From assembly GCA_945888325.1 (NCBI GenBank), contig CAMDAC010000010.1, forward strand, positions 1 through 64,000: a DNA stretch of 64,000 nucleotides, given 5' to 3'. The notes under the pieces are model-generated. The model made no database searches. It had not been told where the DNA came from and saw only the letters and a program-made list of their open reading frames with translations. The position numbers and the translations under genes were made by a program. This stretch comes from Candidatus Sulfopaludibacter sp. SbA3 (GTDB lineage Bacteria; Pseudomonadota; Alphaproteobacteria; Caulobacterales; Hyphomonadaceae). This document shows, in pieces, positions 25,611 to 34,513 of this stretch; positions within the stretch are counted from its first letter, which is position 1; every line of letters begins with the position of its first letter.

Positions 25611-26077
25611 TGCGAACCGAACTCTCGGCCCAGCAAGAGGCCTTCTTCGCCCGGCTCCGCTCCGGCGAATGGGAATTGCCGAACGGCATCCGCAATCTCG
25701 GCATCAAGCCGCATGAATGGCTGAAGGAGGTCTCCTACGGCTACACCCGCTATGAATGGCCCAATACCGGCGACCGCGACATACAGCCGGACCGCGTCTT
25801 CGGCGGCTGGGTGGCGGGGCTTTCCGATCACATCGTTTCGATGACAATGGCGAGCGCGCTGGACGACGGCGAATGGTTCACCACCATGGAACTGCAGACG
25901 CGGATCCTTCGCCCGGTGCCGAACGGCGTGATCAACATCGAAGGCCGCCTGATCAGCCGGGGCAAGACCACCGCCCTGGTCGAGGCCGACTGGCGCGATG
26001 ACAAGGGCCGCCACCTCGCGCGCATCACCGCCGCGAAGGCGATCCGCTCAATGGCGGAGCTGCGTCCCGGGGGCTGA
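25610..26077 (+). CDS. PaaI-family hot-dog thioesterase
   Basis: The 155-residue protein is a single hot-dog domain. FGGWVAGLSDHIVSMTMASAL is the helix that binds acyl-CoA, TMELQTRILRPV the first central strand, and INIEGRLISRGKTTALVEADW the remaining strands. The N-terminal 60 residues form a family-typical extension. It probably hydrolyses an acyl-CoA related to the product of the upstream SDR, with which it is coupled by a 1-nt overlap. Confidence 0.8.
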   Translation: MRTELSAQQEAFFARLRSGEWELPNGIRNLGIKPHEWLKEVSYGYTRYEWPNTGDRDIQPDRVFGGWVAGLSDHIVSMTMASALDDGEWFTTMELQTRILRPVPNGVINIEGRLISRGKTTALVEADWRDDKGRHLARITAAKAIRSMAELRPGG

Positions 26078-26152
26078 CGCTGCAGCGCACCAATTCCCGC
26101 TGGACAAATCTGACCGGCATGCCAATTCCTCGTGCAACCCAAGGATTTTGAC

Positions 26153-26704
26153 ATGGCCGACCGCAAGGATGACGCAGGAAACCCGGTCCGCGACCCGCTG
26201 CTGGAGCGCGCGATCGAGCATACGATCTATGCCAGCCGCTGGCTGATGGCGCCAATCTATCTGGGCCTCATCGCGGCCCTCGGCATCCTGATCGTCACCT
26301 TCTTCCGCGAACTCGCCCACGCCATTCCAGGCGTGCTGGCGATGGAAGAATCGGATGTCATCCTGCTGATCCTCTCGCTGGTCGATGTCTCGCTGGCGGG
26401 CAACCTGGTGCTGATCATCCTGTTTTCGGGCTATGAGAACTTCGTCTCGAAGATCGGCCCGGCCGAGCACCGCGACCGGCCGGCCTGGATGGGCAAGGTG
26501 GATTTTTCCGGCCTCAAGTCCAAGCTCATCGCCTCGATCGTCGCGATCTCGGCCATCCACCTGCTGAAAATCTTCATGGACCTCGGCAAGTACTCGGCGG
26601 AGGACCTGATGTGGTACACGATCATCCATGTCACCTTTGTCATCTCGGGCGTCGGATTTGCGATCATGGATTATATCGACGCGCGGTCGTACAAATCGAA
26701 ATAA
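26153..26704 (+). CDS. UPF0114 / YqhA-family membrane protein
   Basis: The 183-residue protein matches the YqhA family (TIGR00645 type): LLERAIEHTIYASRWLMAPIY near the N-terminus, three or four transmembrane helices, LVDVSLAGNLVLIILFSGYENFVS, and a C-terminal helix ending SYKSK. The function of the family is unknown, though membrane transport or stress roles are discussed. The ATG at 26153 has CAAGGA 7 nt upstream, which decides it over an in-frame GTG at 26132. Confidence 0.9.
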   Translation: MADRKDDAGNPVRDPLLERAIEHTIYASRWLMAPIYLGLIAALGILIVTFFRELAHAIPGVLAMEESDVILLILSLVDVSLAGNLVLIILFSGYENFVSKIGPAEHRDRPAWMGKVDFSGLKSKLIASIVAISAIHLLKIFMDLGKYSAEDLMWYTIIHVTFVISGVGFAIMDYIDARSYKSK

Positions 26705-26738
26705 GGTCCCCGGCCTTCAGATCCGGTATTCTGCACGT

Positions 26739-27251
26739 ATGCTGATAGAACTCGTCAAAGGCACCACGCACGATACGCTGCGCATTGAACGCGCCGACGG
26801 ATCGCGCGCGGAGGCGCAGGTCTCGAAGAAAGGCCCGCTGCCGCATGACGGCGTGCACTTTGCGGTCGAGACCGGGCTGGGCTTCCGGCTGGGCTTCCGG
26901 CGGGGCTTTTTCGGCCTGATCGCCGAAGGCCGCCACCCGGACGAGATCGCCGGATTCGCCTCGGCGATGGGCCATTCCAGCGCGGCCAAAGCCCATGCGC
27001 CTGATCTGTCGATCATCGAACTTCTTCAGGCCGAACGGCTCGTCGAGTGTTTCGAGGCGGAAGTTTGGGGTGGCCCGGCGGACCTCGAAACGCTGCAGTC
27101 CGTTGCGGATGCAGCCTTCAGCGCCTCGCTGGCTCCACGCGTTGTCCTGACCGAGAACGGCGTCTCGGCGGTCCGCTCCGGTCTCGAACAGCTCAAGGCG
27201 GATTGGCTGCGTCTGCCACTAGGTGGCACGCTCTGTTACGACTGGCCCTGA
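26739..27251 (+). CDS. Hypothetical cytoplasmic protein
   Basis: A 170-residue soluble alpha/beta protein without signal or membrane segment. Visible sequence includes RADGSRAEAQVSKKGPLPHD, GLGFRLGFRRGFFGLIAEG and a C-terminal LKADWLRLPLGGTLCYDWP. I do not recognise the family. Codon use is typical of the window. It follows the YqhA-type gene by 34 nt on the same strand and stops 4 nt before the convergent queA stop. Confidence 0.6.
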   Translation: MLIELVKGTTHDTLRIERADGSRAEAQVSKKGPLPHDGVHFAVETGLGFRLGFRRGFFGLIAEGRHPDEIAGFASAMGHSSAAKAHAPDLSIIELLQAERLVECFEAEVWGGPADLETLQSVADAAFSASLAPRVVLTENGVSAVRSGLEQLKADWLRLPLGGTLCYDWP

Positions 27252-27255
27252 CGCC

Positions 27256-28323
27256 TCACGGCAAGAGCAGGCAGGCGTCACCATAGGAATAGAAGCGGTA
27301 GCCTTCGCGGATCGCATGCGCGTAGGCAGCCTGCATCACATCCGTTCCCATCAGTGTACAGACGAGCATGAAAAGGCTCGATTCCGGCAGGTGGAAGTTC
27401 GTCACGAGTGCATCGGTGGCCCGGATACGGTCTCCGGGTTTCAGGAAAATGTCGGTCGCCCCGGTGGCGGCGTGCAAGGCGCCCTCCTCGTCGGCGCAGC
27501 TCTCCAGCGTGCGCATCGCGGTTGTGCCCACCGGCACGATCCGTTTGCCGGCCGCCCGCGCCTTGTTCAGCCGCGCCGCCACGTCCGGCGTCAGGCGCCG
27601 CCATTCCTCGTGCAGCTTGTTTTCCTGGATGTGCCTTTCTTCCAGCGGCTTGAACGTGCCGAGCCCGACATGCAGGCGCACGGTTTCCCGCGCGATCCGG
27701 GCGGCGTCGATCTCTTCCAGCAGGCGCGGCGTGAAGTGCAGCCCGGCGGTGGGCGCCGCCACGCTGGCGGCTTCTTCGCCAGCAAACTTCGTCTGGTAGG
27801 TCTCACGGTCCTTCGCGTCGGCGGGCCGGCGCCGCGCGATATAGGGCGGCAGCGGCATCGCGCCATGCGCGTCCAGCGCCGCTTCGAGGTCTGCGCCTTC
27901 GCAGTCGAACGCCAGCTCGATCTCGCCGCCTTCGCGGCGCCCGGTGATCGCTGCAGAAAATCCGTCGGCGAACTGAATCGTGTCGCCTTCCTTGAGCCGG
28001 CGGCCGGGCCGCGCGAGTGCCAGCCAGCGGCGAGCGTCGATCCGCTCGACCAGGTTCACATCCACGGTCACGTCCCGGCTGGCGCCATCGCGCGCGGGAC
28101 GCACGCCCTTCAGCGCGGCGGGCAGGACGCGCGTGTCGTTGAACACCAGCACATCGCCGGGGGTGAGGAAGCGCGGCAGGTCGCGCACGCTCGCATCCTC
28201 AAGCCGCCCGTCGCTGTGCACCACCAGCAGCCGCGCGGCATCCTGCGGCTCAGCCGGGCGCAGCGCGATCAGCGCCTCGGGCAGGTCGAAGTTGAATTGG
28301 GCAAGGTCCATGCCCGCGCTCAT
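27256..28323 (-). CDS. queA: S-adenosylmethionine:tRNA ribosyltransferase-isomerase
   Basis: The 355-residue QueA transfers and isomerises the ribosyl group of SAM to 7-aminomethyl-7-deazaguanine in tRNA, the penultimate step of queuosine synthesis. The N-terminus FNFDLPEALIALRPAEPQD, then FNDTRVLPAAL, PTAGLHFT and GTTAMRTLES are family signatures. A second ATG at 28309-28311 (MDLAQFNFDLPE) is nearer the usual family start and may be the true one. The gene ends the gyrA-coaD-cyclophilin-queA run, 33 nt after the cyclophilin gene. Confidence 0.96.
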   Translation of the reverse strand: MSAGMDLAQFNFDLPEALIALRPAEPQDAARLLVVHSDGRLEDASVRDLPRFLTPGDVLVFNDTRVLPAALKGVRPARDGASRDVTVDVNLVERIDARRWLALARPGRRLKEGDTIQFADGFSAAITGRREGGEIELAFDCEGADLEAALDAHGAMPLPPYIARRRPADAKDRETYQTKFAGEEAASVAAPTAGLHFTPRLLEEIDAARIARETVRLHVGLGTFKPLEERHIQENKLHEEWRRLTPDVAARLNKARAAGKRIVPVGTTAMRTLESCADEEGALHAATGATDIFLKPGDRIRATDALVTNFHLPESSLFMLVCTLMGTDVMQAAYAHAIREGYRFYSYGDACLLLP

Positions 28324-28356
28324 CGCGCAGGCATGGGCAAAGCGTCAAGGCTGCGC

Positions 28357-29232
28357 TTACTTCACGATCGCCGGGATCGCCGGCAGTTCGCACACATCCA
28401 CCTCGCCCTTGGTGGCGAGTTCGGAAGCGAAGGCCTCTGTGTCCGTGCGTAGCACCCAGGCTTTGGGACGGCTCGCTTCCGGCAGGTCGGCGGCAATTTT
28501 GGCCGACGTCAGCAGGTCCGGATCGTCCACCGTGCCACTGCCCGGCGCGCCCTTCTTCAGAGCCTTGACGACATCCTGCCCCGCGATCACGCGGCCCCAG
28601 GACGTGTACTGCTTGTCGAGGTGCGGCGAGTGTTCGCGCATCAGGAAGAACTGCGTGTCGCCCGAATTCGGATCATTCGTGCGCGCCGTCGACAGCACGC
28701 CGCGGCAATGCGGGATCGAGGTCGAAACCAGTCCGTCAGCGGACATCTCCGCGAAGAAGGTTGGCTGCGTCAGCATAGGGAAGCCTTTGAGGTAACCGTT
28801 CTTGCCGGTGTCCTCGGGGCCGATCACCGCGTCCAGCGGCGTCGCGGCAACGTCGCGGCGGAAGGTGAACTCGCCCGGAATGCCCGGCCAGCCGGGATCG
28901 GCGCCCTTCTTGGCCCAGACGTCACCGCCCTGCGCCATGAAATCGTCGATCACGCGATGGAAGGTGGTGCCGTCCAGGTCACCCGATTTGATGATCTTGG
29001 TGAACTGCGCGTAGTGCTTTGGTGCCACGTCCGGGAAAGCCTCGATCAGGATGCGGCCCTTGGTCGTCTCGAAGACGATGAGGTTGGCCGGATCGACCGC
29101 GCGCCAGTTGGCCTCATCGGCGGTCTCGGCCCCGGCGCCCAGCGTCCAGGCGGGCTGGGCCGCAGTATCCCCGCATGCGGGCAAGGCCAGCCCGAGAAGG
29201 CCGGCGGCAATTCCAAACGCGACACGTTTCAT
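28357..29232 (-). CDS. Cyclophilin-type peptidyl-prolyl isomerase, lipoprotein
   Basis: A 291-residue cyclophilin with a lipoprotein signal (GLALPACGD, Cys20). The active-site segments are FHRVIDDFMAQGGDV and STARTNDPNSGDTQFFLM, and HLDKQYTSWGRVIAGQDV is typical of the family. An insert (about 105-175) enlarges the usual fold. It should assist protein folding in the periplasm. Its ATG overlaps the coaD stop by 4 nt (ATGA), and it precedes queA. Confidence 0.93.
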   Translation of the reverse strand: MKRVAFGIAAGLLGLALPACGDTAAQPAWTLGAGAETADEANWRAVDPANLIVFETTKGRILIEAFPDVAPKHYAQFTKIIKSGDLDGTTFHRVIDDFMAQGGDVWAKKGADPGWPGIPGEFTFRRDVAATPLDAVIGPEDTGKNGYLKGFPMLTQPTFFAEMSADGLVSTSIPHCRGVLSTARTNDPNSGDTQFFLMREHSPHLDKQYTSWGRVIAGQDVVKALKKGAPGSGTVDDPDLLTSAKIAADLPEASRPKAWVLRTDTEAFASELATKGEVDVCELPAIPAIVK

Positions 29233-29726
29233 TTCCTGTACTTCTCCAACAGCGCCGTCTTCACGTCAGGCGTGACGAACGGCGTGATGTTGCCGCCGAG
29301 GCTCGCGATTTCCTTCACGAGCCGGGAGGCAACGGCCTGATGGCGAACATCGGCCATAAGGAAGACGGTTTCAATGTCGGGATTCAGTTGCTCGTTCATC
29401 GCCGTCATCTGGAACTCGTATTCGAAGTCCTGGACGGCACGCAGGCCGCGCACGATGATCTGGGCGCCGCAGGCCTCGGCAAACTTCATCAGGAGCCCGT
29501 GCATGGGCATCACGCGGATTTCCGCCAGCCCCGGCCCGTTCAGCCGCGCCGTCTCGGCCTTCACCATCGCCACCCGCTCTTCCAGCGAGAACAGCGGCTT
29601 CTTGGATTCGTTGACCGCGACGCCGATGATCAGCTCGTCGACCAGCTTCATCGCCCGGCCGAAAATGTCGATATGACCGTTCGTCGGCGGATCGAAAGTG
29701 CCGGGGTATAGTCCAATTCGGCGCAC
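29229..29726 (-). CDS. coaD: Phosphopantetheine adenylyltransferase
   Basis: The 165-residue enzyme adenylates 4'-phosphopantetheine in CoA synthesis. The nucleotidyltransferase signature YPGTFDPPTNGHIDI is at the N-terminus (the T/HxGH site), with VAVNESKKPLFSLEERV and RGLRAVQDFEYEFQMTAMN following. Length is standard. It lies 41 nt after gyrA and overlaps the cyclophilin gene by 4 nt. Confidence 0.97.
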   Translation of the reverse strand: MRRIGLYPGTFDPPTNGHIDIFGRAMKLVDELIIGVAVNESKKPLFSLEERVAMVKAETARLNGPGLAEIRVMPMHGLLMKFAEACGAQIIVRGLRAVQDFEYEFQMTAMNEQLNPDIETVFLMADVRHQAVASRLVKEIASLGGNITPFVTPDVKTALLEKYRK

Positions 29727-29767
29727 GTGCGGCCCTCCAGTAACCAGTCCAGTCGTCCGGCAGGCGC

Positions 29768-32557
29768 TTAGCCCTGTCCGCCCTCGGGTTTATCCATACC
29801 GGCTTCACCGTCTTCGACAAGACGGGCGACCGAAACAACCTTCTCGTCGCCATTGGTGCGCAGCACCCAGACGCCGCCGGTTGACCTTCCGGCAATCCGG
29901 ATCTGGTCGACCGGGGTGCGGATCAGCTGGCCGGCATTGGTGACCAGCATGACCTCGTCGCCTTCGCCCACGGGGAAGGATTGGGCGACCCGCTTGACCG
30001 GTCCGCCTTTCTTGTCACGGCCCCAGATATTCTGGGCGACCAGGCCTTTGCCGCCGCGTCCGGTGACGCGGTAGTCATAGGCAGAAGAGCGCTTGCCCAT
30101 GCCGTCATCGGCCACCGTGAAGATGAACTCTTCGGCCGCGCCGAGCGCCGCGATCCGGTCCGGCGACAGCGCCGCCTCGGCCACGGGTTCGTCATCGTCC
30201 TCGGAGATTTCTTCCTCTTCGCCGGTCGCTGCGCGACGCATGGCGGCCGCGTGTTTCAGGTAGGCGCGCGCCTCTTCGGAGGTGACGTCCATATGGCGCA
30301 GGATGGCCATCGAGATCACCTCGTCGCCGTCCGCCAGGCGGATGCCTCGCACGCCGGTCGAATCGCGGCCCGCGAAGACGCGCACTTCGGTCACGTCAAA
30401 GCGGATGCACTGGCCGAGCGCGGTCGTCAGCATCACGTCTTCCTTGTCGGAGCAGACCTGCACCGAGACGATGCCGTCGCCCGGATCGAGCTTCATAGCG
30501 ATCTTGCCGGCGCGGTTGACGCGGATGAAGTCTGCCAGCTTGTTGCGGCGTACGCCGCCGCTGCGCGTGGCGAACATCACGTCAAGATCTTCGGTGGCCT
30601 TCTCGTCTTCCGGCAGCGGCAACACGCTCTCGATGCGTTCATCCGCAGCCAGAGGGAATATGTTGACCAGCGCCTTGCCGCGCGAGGTCGGCCCGCCGAT
30701 GGGAAGCCGCCAGACCTTCTCCTTGTAGACCATGCCGGCCGAAGAGAAGAACAGGATTTCCGTATGCGTCGTCGCAGTGAACACGCGGACGATGAAATCC
30801 TCGTCCTTCATCGCCATGCCGGAGCGGCCCTTGCCGCCGCGGTTCTGCGTGCGGTAGGCGGCGAGCGGCGTGCGCTTGACGTAGCCGCCATGCGTGACCG
30901 TGACCACCATGTCCTCGACCTCGATGAGGTCCTCGTCGTCCATGTCGGTGCCGCCTTGTGTGAAGGCGGAGCGGCGCGGCACGGCGAACTTGGTCTTCAC
31001 CTCGTTGAGCTCGCCTTTGATGATCTCGAGGATGCGCGGGCGCGAGCGGAGGATGTCGAGGAGGTCGGCGATCTTGGCGGCCAGGCCGCGGGCCTCGTTG
31101 CCGATCTCGTCGCGGCCGAGGCCGGTGAGGCGGTGCAGCGGCAGGTTCAGGATGGCGCGGGCCTGCTCGTCCGACAGGTAGATCGTGCCGTCATCCGGAC
31201 CGCGGCGCGTGCGCCGGTCGGCGATCAGGTCGATCAGCGGGCCCATGTCCTGCTGCGGCCAGGCTTTCTCCAGCAGGCGCTCGCGCGCTGTTGCCGGGTC
31301 CGGCGAGTTGCGGATGATACGGATGATCTCGTCGATGTTGGCAACGGCGAGCGCGAGACCGACCAAGACGTGCGCGCGGTCGCGTGCCTTGCCGAGTTCG
31401 AACTTCGTGCGCCGCACGACCACTTCCTCGCGGAAGGCGATGAAGTATTCGAGCACCTTGCGCAGGTTCATCAGTTCCGGCCGGCCGCCATTCAGCGCCA
31501 GCATGTTGACCGCGAACGAGTTCTGCATCTGGCTAAACCGGTAAAGCTGGTTCAGCACGACATCGGCGCTCGCATCCTTCTTCAGTTCGATGACGACGCG
31601 GATACCGTTGCGGTCGGATTCGTCGCGCAGGTCCGAGATGCCTTCGATCTTCTTTTCACGGACGAGTTCGGCGATCTTGGTGATCATCGCCGCCTTGTTC
31701 ACCTGGTACGGAATCTCCGTGACGATGATCGCCTCGCGGTTGTTCTTCGCAGTTTCGATATCCGTCTTGGCCCGGACGATCACGCTGCCGCGGCCGGTCA
31801 GCATCGCCTTGCGGCTGCCCGACAGGCCCATGATCAGGCCGCCGGTCGGAAAGTCCGGCCCCGGAACGATATCGCAGAGCGCGTCCTCGTCGATCGCCGG
31901 GTTCTCGATCATCGCCAGCGTCGCGTCGATCACTTCGCCCAGATTGTGCGGCGGGATGTTCGTCGCCATGCCGACCGCGATGCCGCCGCCGCCATTGACC
32001 AGCAGGTTCGGGAACTGCGCGGGCAGCACCATCGGCTCTTTCTGGGAGCCGTCATAGTTCGGCTGGAAGTCGACCGTGTCCTTGTCGATATCGGCGAGAA
32101 GGTAGGTCGCCTCCTTCGACATCCGGCTTTCGGTGTACCGCATCGCGGCAGCCGGGTCGTTGTCGATCGAGCCGAAGTTGCCCTGGCCATCGACCAGCAT
32201 CACGCCCATCGAGAAGGGCTGCGCCATGCGCACCAGCGCGTCATAGATCGCGCTGTCGCCGTGCGGGTGATAATTACCCATCACCGAGCCGACGATGTTG
32301 GCGGATTTCTTGTAGGGCTTGTCCGGCGTGTTGCCGTTCTCGTTCATCGCATAGAGGATCCGCCGGTGCACCGGCTTCAGCCCGTCGCGCACATCCGGCA
32401 GCGCCCGGCTGACGATCACGCTCATCGCATAATCGAGATACGAGGATTTCATCTCGGACTCGATAGAGATCAGCTCGATGCCGTCCTGCGGGCGCGGCGG
32501 CCCGCCGCCATTTTCCGGGGTTTCCGGCTCGTCCGGAGGGGTCGTGTCGTCGCTCAT
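29768..32557 (-). CDS. gyrA: DNA gyrase subunit A
   Basis: The 929-residue subunit forms the DNA-cleaving half of gyrase. The active-site Tyr is in [10 protein letters not shown]. The quinolone-determining stretch reads [15 protein letters not shown] with the sensitive-type Ser and Asp. The C-terminal beta-pinwheel carries a GyrA box variant, QNRGGKG (usual second residue Arg/Lys). An acidic insertion ([13 protein letters not shown]) lies between C-terminal blades. The open frame opposite it is a codon shadow. It heads the coaD-cyclophilin-queA run. Confidence 0.98.
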   Translation of the reverse strand: MSDDTTPPDEPETPENGGGPPRPQDGIELISIESEMKSSYLDYAMSVIVSRALPDVRDGLKPVHRRILYAMNENGNTPDKPYKKSANIVGSVMGNYHPHGDSAIYDALVRMAQPFSMGVMLVDGQGNFGSIDNDPAAAMRYTESRMSKEATYLLADIDKDTVDFQPNYDGSQKEPMVLPAQFPNLLVNGGGGIAVGMATNIPPHNLGEVIDATLAMIENPAIDEDALCDIVPGPDFPTGGLIMGLSGSRKAMLTGRGSVIVRAKTDIETAKNNREAIIVTEIPYQVNKAAMITKIAELVREKKIEGISDLRDESDRNGIRVVIELKKDASADVVLNQLYRFSQMQNSFAVNMLALNGGRPELMNLRKVLEYFIAFREEVVVRRTKFELGKARDRAHVLVGLALAVANIDEIIRIIRNSPDPATARERLLEKAWPQQDMGPLIDLIADRRTRRGPDDGTIYLSDEQARAILNLPLHRLTGLGRDEIGNEARGLAAKIADLLDILRSRPRILEIIKGELNEVKTKFAVPRRSAFTQGGTDMDDEDLIEVEDMVVTVTHGGYVKRTPLAAYRTQNRGGKGRSGMAMKDEDFIVRVFTATTHTEILFFSSAGMVYKEKVWRLPIGGPTSRGKALVNIFPLAADERIESVLPLPEDEKATEDLDVMFATRSGGVRRNKLADFIRVNRAGKIAMKLDPGDGIVSVQVCSDKEDVMLTTALGQCIRFDVTEVRVFAGRDSTGVRGIRLADGDEVISMAILRHMDVTSEEARAYLKHAAAMRRAATGEEEEISEDDDEPVAEAALSPDRIAALGAAEEFIFTVADDGMGKRSSAYDYRVTGRGGKGLVAQNIWGRDKKGGPVKRVAQSFPVGEGDEVMLVTNAGQLIRTPVDQIRIAGRSTGGVWVLRTNGDEKVVSVARLVEDGEAGMDKPEGGQG

Positions 32558-32736
32558 GGGAAAGCCTTCTGCATGGGTCCGGCGAGGTCCGAGAACATGG
32601 GTCCCGAATCGCCGTTTTTCGCTGGTTTTGAGACTAGCAGGCGCCCTGCCACGGGGCTACCGCCCAATCACCAGAAAATGCAGTCACCACGGGCCTTCCG
32701 GGGGTGTTTTGGCCAGGTTCCGGACAGTCCCGGAAC

Positions 32737-33606
32737 TCAGGGGCTTTCCGGCGCCGCCGGCAAGGCGCCAATCGACCGCAAGGCCCGCTCCACCGCCGCG
32801 CGGCGTTTGGGGGCTTCGGCCATGCCGCCGGGCATGTCCATGTTCAGCGCGAAGACGTACGTGCCGGGTGCCTCACCGGCGGTCTGCTCGGCCCAGCCGA
32901 CGAACCAGCCGATATCCATCTCGCCCTCGACGCTCTTCCAGCCGGTCTTCCCGTAGAGCGTCCAGCTGTCGCCGCGCGCCAGCTCCATGACCGGGATCGC
33001 CGCTACGTAGGTCTCCGCCGAGAGCGGCAGCGTCCGGCGCACGAGGCGCGACAGGAAGGCGGCCTGCTCCGCCGCCGAGATCGCCAGCGGCCCCTCGAGC
33101 CAGTAGCGCGAGATACTCTCGGGTCCGCCAATATCGGCATTGCCATAGCCGAAGGCCTCGAACGCGGCCGTCAGCCTCTCGGCGCCGATCCTCGGCACGA
33201 CGATCTGGTAGATCCACACCGTCGAGCGCTGGAAAGCCGTCGCAAAATCCTGGTCCTCGTTCCAGCTGTCGAGGAAGCGTTTCTCGCCATCCCACTTGAA
33301 CCACTCGCCGGGGCCCGTCACCGCGTCCGTCTCGTAGGCGAGCAGGGTGTGCGGGATCTTTGAGGTCGAGGCCGGCGTGAACCGCTCGTGAATGCGCGCC
33401 CCGCCGCTGGACCAGACATGCTCGTCCTCCAGCCTCAGGATGACGAGGGCGGACGCAGACGGGTCAATGCCTTCGGCCCGAAGCGCGCCTTCCATCAGCG
33501 CCATCTCGGCGACCGGCGCAGGCGTCTCAGGCGCAGTAGCGCATCCCGCGAGGGCACAGACTGCCAGCAATGGCCCGATCAGCAACCTGCGCAGGAGGCC
33601 TGCCAT
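32737..33606 (-). CDS. Class D (OXA-like) beta-lactamase-family lipoprotein
   Basis: The 289-residue protein has a lipobox (CALAGC, Cys22) and all class D motifs: Ser80-Thr-Ser-Lys83 (PASTSK), Ser128-Thr-Val130 (QRSTVW), Tyr154-Gly-Asn156 and Lys220-Thr-Gly222 (YGKTGW), plus RYWLEGPL and GWFVGWAE. The serine acylates beta-lactams and Lys83 is normally carboxylated. It may hydrolyse penicillins or oxacillin-type drugs; the spectrum is not predictable. It lies 10 nt downstream of ssb and 179 nt before gyrA, on the same strand, with no mobile element around it, so it looks intrinsic. Confidence 0.9.
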   Translation of the reverse strand: MAGLLRRLLIGPLLAVCALAGCATAPETPAPVAEMALMEGALRAEGIDPSASALVILRLEDEHVWSSGGARIHERFTPASTSKIPHTLLAYETDAVTGPGEWFKWDGEKRFLDSWNEDQDFATAFQRSTVWIYQIVVPRIGAERLTAAFEAFGYGNADIGGPESISRYWLEGPLAISAAEQAAFLSRLVRRTLPLSAETYVAAIPVMELARGDSWTLYGKTGWKSVEGEMDIGWFVGWAEQTAGEAPGTYVFALNMDMPGGMAEAPKRRAAVERALRSIGALPAAPESP

Positions 33607-33616
33607 CCGGACAGCC

Positions 33617-34108
33617 TCAGAACGGGATCTCGTCGTCGAGGTCCTGGTTGAAGCTCTCCTTCGGGCCGCTCATCGTGCGGCTCGCGCCGCCACCACCGCC
33701 GCCCGAATAGCCCATGTCGCGGCCACCGCCGCCGCTGCTCGCGCCGCCGCCTTCGCCGCGCCCGTCGAGCATCACGAGGGTCGCGTCAAAGCCCTGCAGC
33801 ACGATCTCGGTCGTGTAGCGGTCATTGCCGTCCTTATCCTGCCACTTTCGGGTCTGCAACTTGCCTTCGATGTAAACCTTGGAGCCCTTCTTGAGGTAGC
33901 TCTGGGCGACCTTGATCAGGCCTTCCGAAAAGATCGACACGGCGTGCCACTCGGTCTTTTCCTTTTTCTCGCCGGTCGCCTTGTCGCGCCAGTTCTCGGA
34001 CGTTGCGATCCGCAAGTTGCACACCTGTCCGCCGTTCTGGAACTGCTTCACTTCCGGGTCTGCCCCCAGATTGCCTACCAGGATTACCTTGTTCACTGAG
34101 CCCGCCAT
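33617..34108 (-). CDS. ssb: Single-stranded DNA-binding protein
   Basis: The 163-residue SSB has the OB-fold ([40 protein letters not shown]), a Gly/Ser-rich linker and the conserved acidic tip LDDEIPF that recruits repair and replication proteins. A strong GGAGG lies 6 nt before the ATG at 34106-34108, which rules out a longer in-frame start. A GTTC-N7-GTTC box 128 nt upstream suggests SOS control shared with the divergent uvrA side. Confidence 0.97.
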   Translation of the reverse strand: MAGSVNKVILVGNLGADPEVKQFQNGGQVCNLRIATSENWRDKATGEKKEKTEWHAVSIFSEGLIKVAQSYLKKGSKVYIEGKLQTRKWQDKDGNDRYTTEIVLQGFDATLVMLDGRGEGGGASSGGGGRDMGYSGGGGGGASRTMSGPKESFNQDLDDEIPF

Positions 34109-34235
34109 GAGGACCTCCGTTTTCTGTTTCGCTATCGATTCGAACTCTAATACGCTCCGGCACGTGAAATGTCGCCTCAAAGGCGATGAATTCCACCGCC
34201 GCTTTCAGCTGCGGCCAAAAGCAGCTTGCACCATT

Positions 34236-34250
34236 GTTCACACTTTGTTC
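34236..34250. promoter_or_regulatory. SOS box (LexA site, alphaproteobacterial type)
   Basis: GTTC (34236-34239), seven bases (ACACTTT) and GTTC (34247-34250) exactly match the direct-repeat GTTC-N7-GTTC LexA consensus of alphaproteobacteria. It lies in the 217-nt gap between ssb (-) and a 48-codon ORF plus uvrA (+). The ssb-uvrA divergent SOS region is also known in other bacteria, which supports the call. Confidence 0.8.
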
Positions 34251-34325
34251 TTGTCGTCAATCCGGACTCGCGGCACAGATCAGAAAAGGCTGTTTCGCCA
34301 AAGTCTGTTTTGAAGAGATCAGTAG

Positions 34326-34472
34326 ATGCCTGACACCCTTACCGCCTTCGTTGTTGCTGCCATGCTGGTCTTGGCCATCGTCTGGTTCGTGATCATATCG
34401 AAAGCCCTGTCCGACAAGCCGAAGGCCGAGGCATTTTTTTCCCGCCACAAAACGCCTAAAGACATCCTGTAA
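34326..34472 (+). CDS. Small single-pass membrane protein (48 aa) between the SOS box and uvrA
   Basis: The ORF runs ATG to TAA and sits 76 nt after the SOS box and 42 nt before uvrA, in uvrA's orientation. The peptide has a 6-residue N-terminus, a hydrophobic helix at about 7-25 ([19 protein letters not shown]) and a basic cytoplasmic tail ([20 protein letters not shown]). This is a typical topology for a small inner-membrane protein. Codon choice is mostly GC-ending. A weak AGAG lies 10 nt before the ATG. I do not recognise a family. Its position predicts DNA-damage induction, similar in concept to Caulobacter SidA, a SOS-induced 29-residue division inhibitor, but no sequence similarity is claimed. 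Confidence 0.5.
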   Translation: MPDTLTAFVVAAMLVLAIVWFVIISKALSDKPKAEAFFSRHKTPKDIL

Positions 34473-34513
34473 AACCTTTTTCCGTCCTTCCTCCCGAGCG
34501 AGCCCGAACGCCC

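Noticed and set aside
29981-32956. Long plus-strand open frame opposite gyrA
   Set aside because: It has the same shadow character; gyrA motifs are unambiguous on the minus strand.
33617-34180. Longer ssb start upstream of 34108
   Set aside because: The added residues would not resemble SSB and the ATG at 34106-34108 has a perfect GGAGG 6 nt away.
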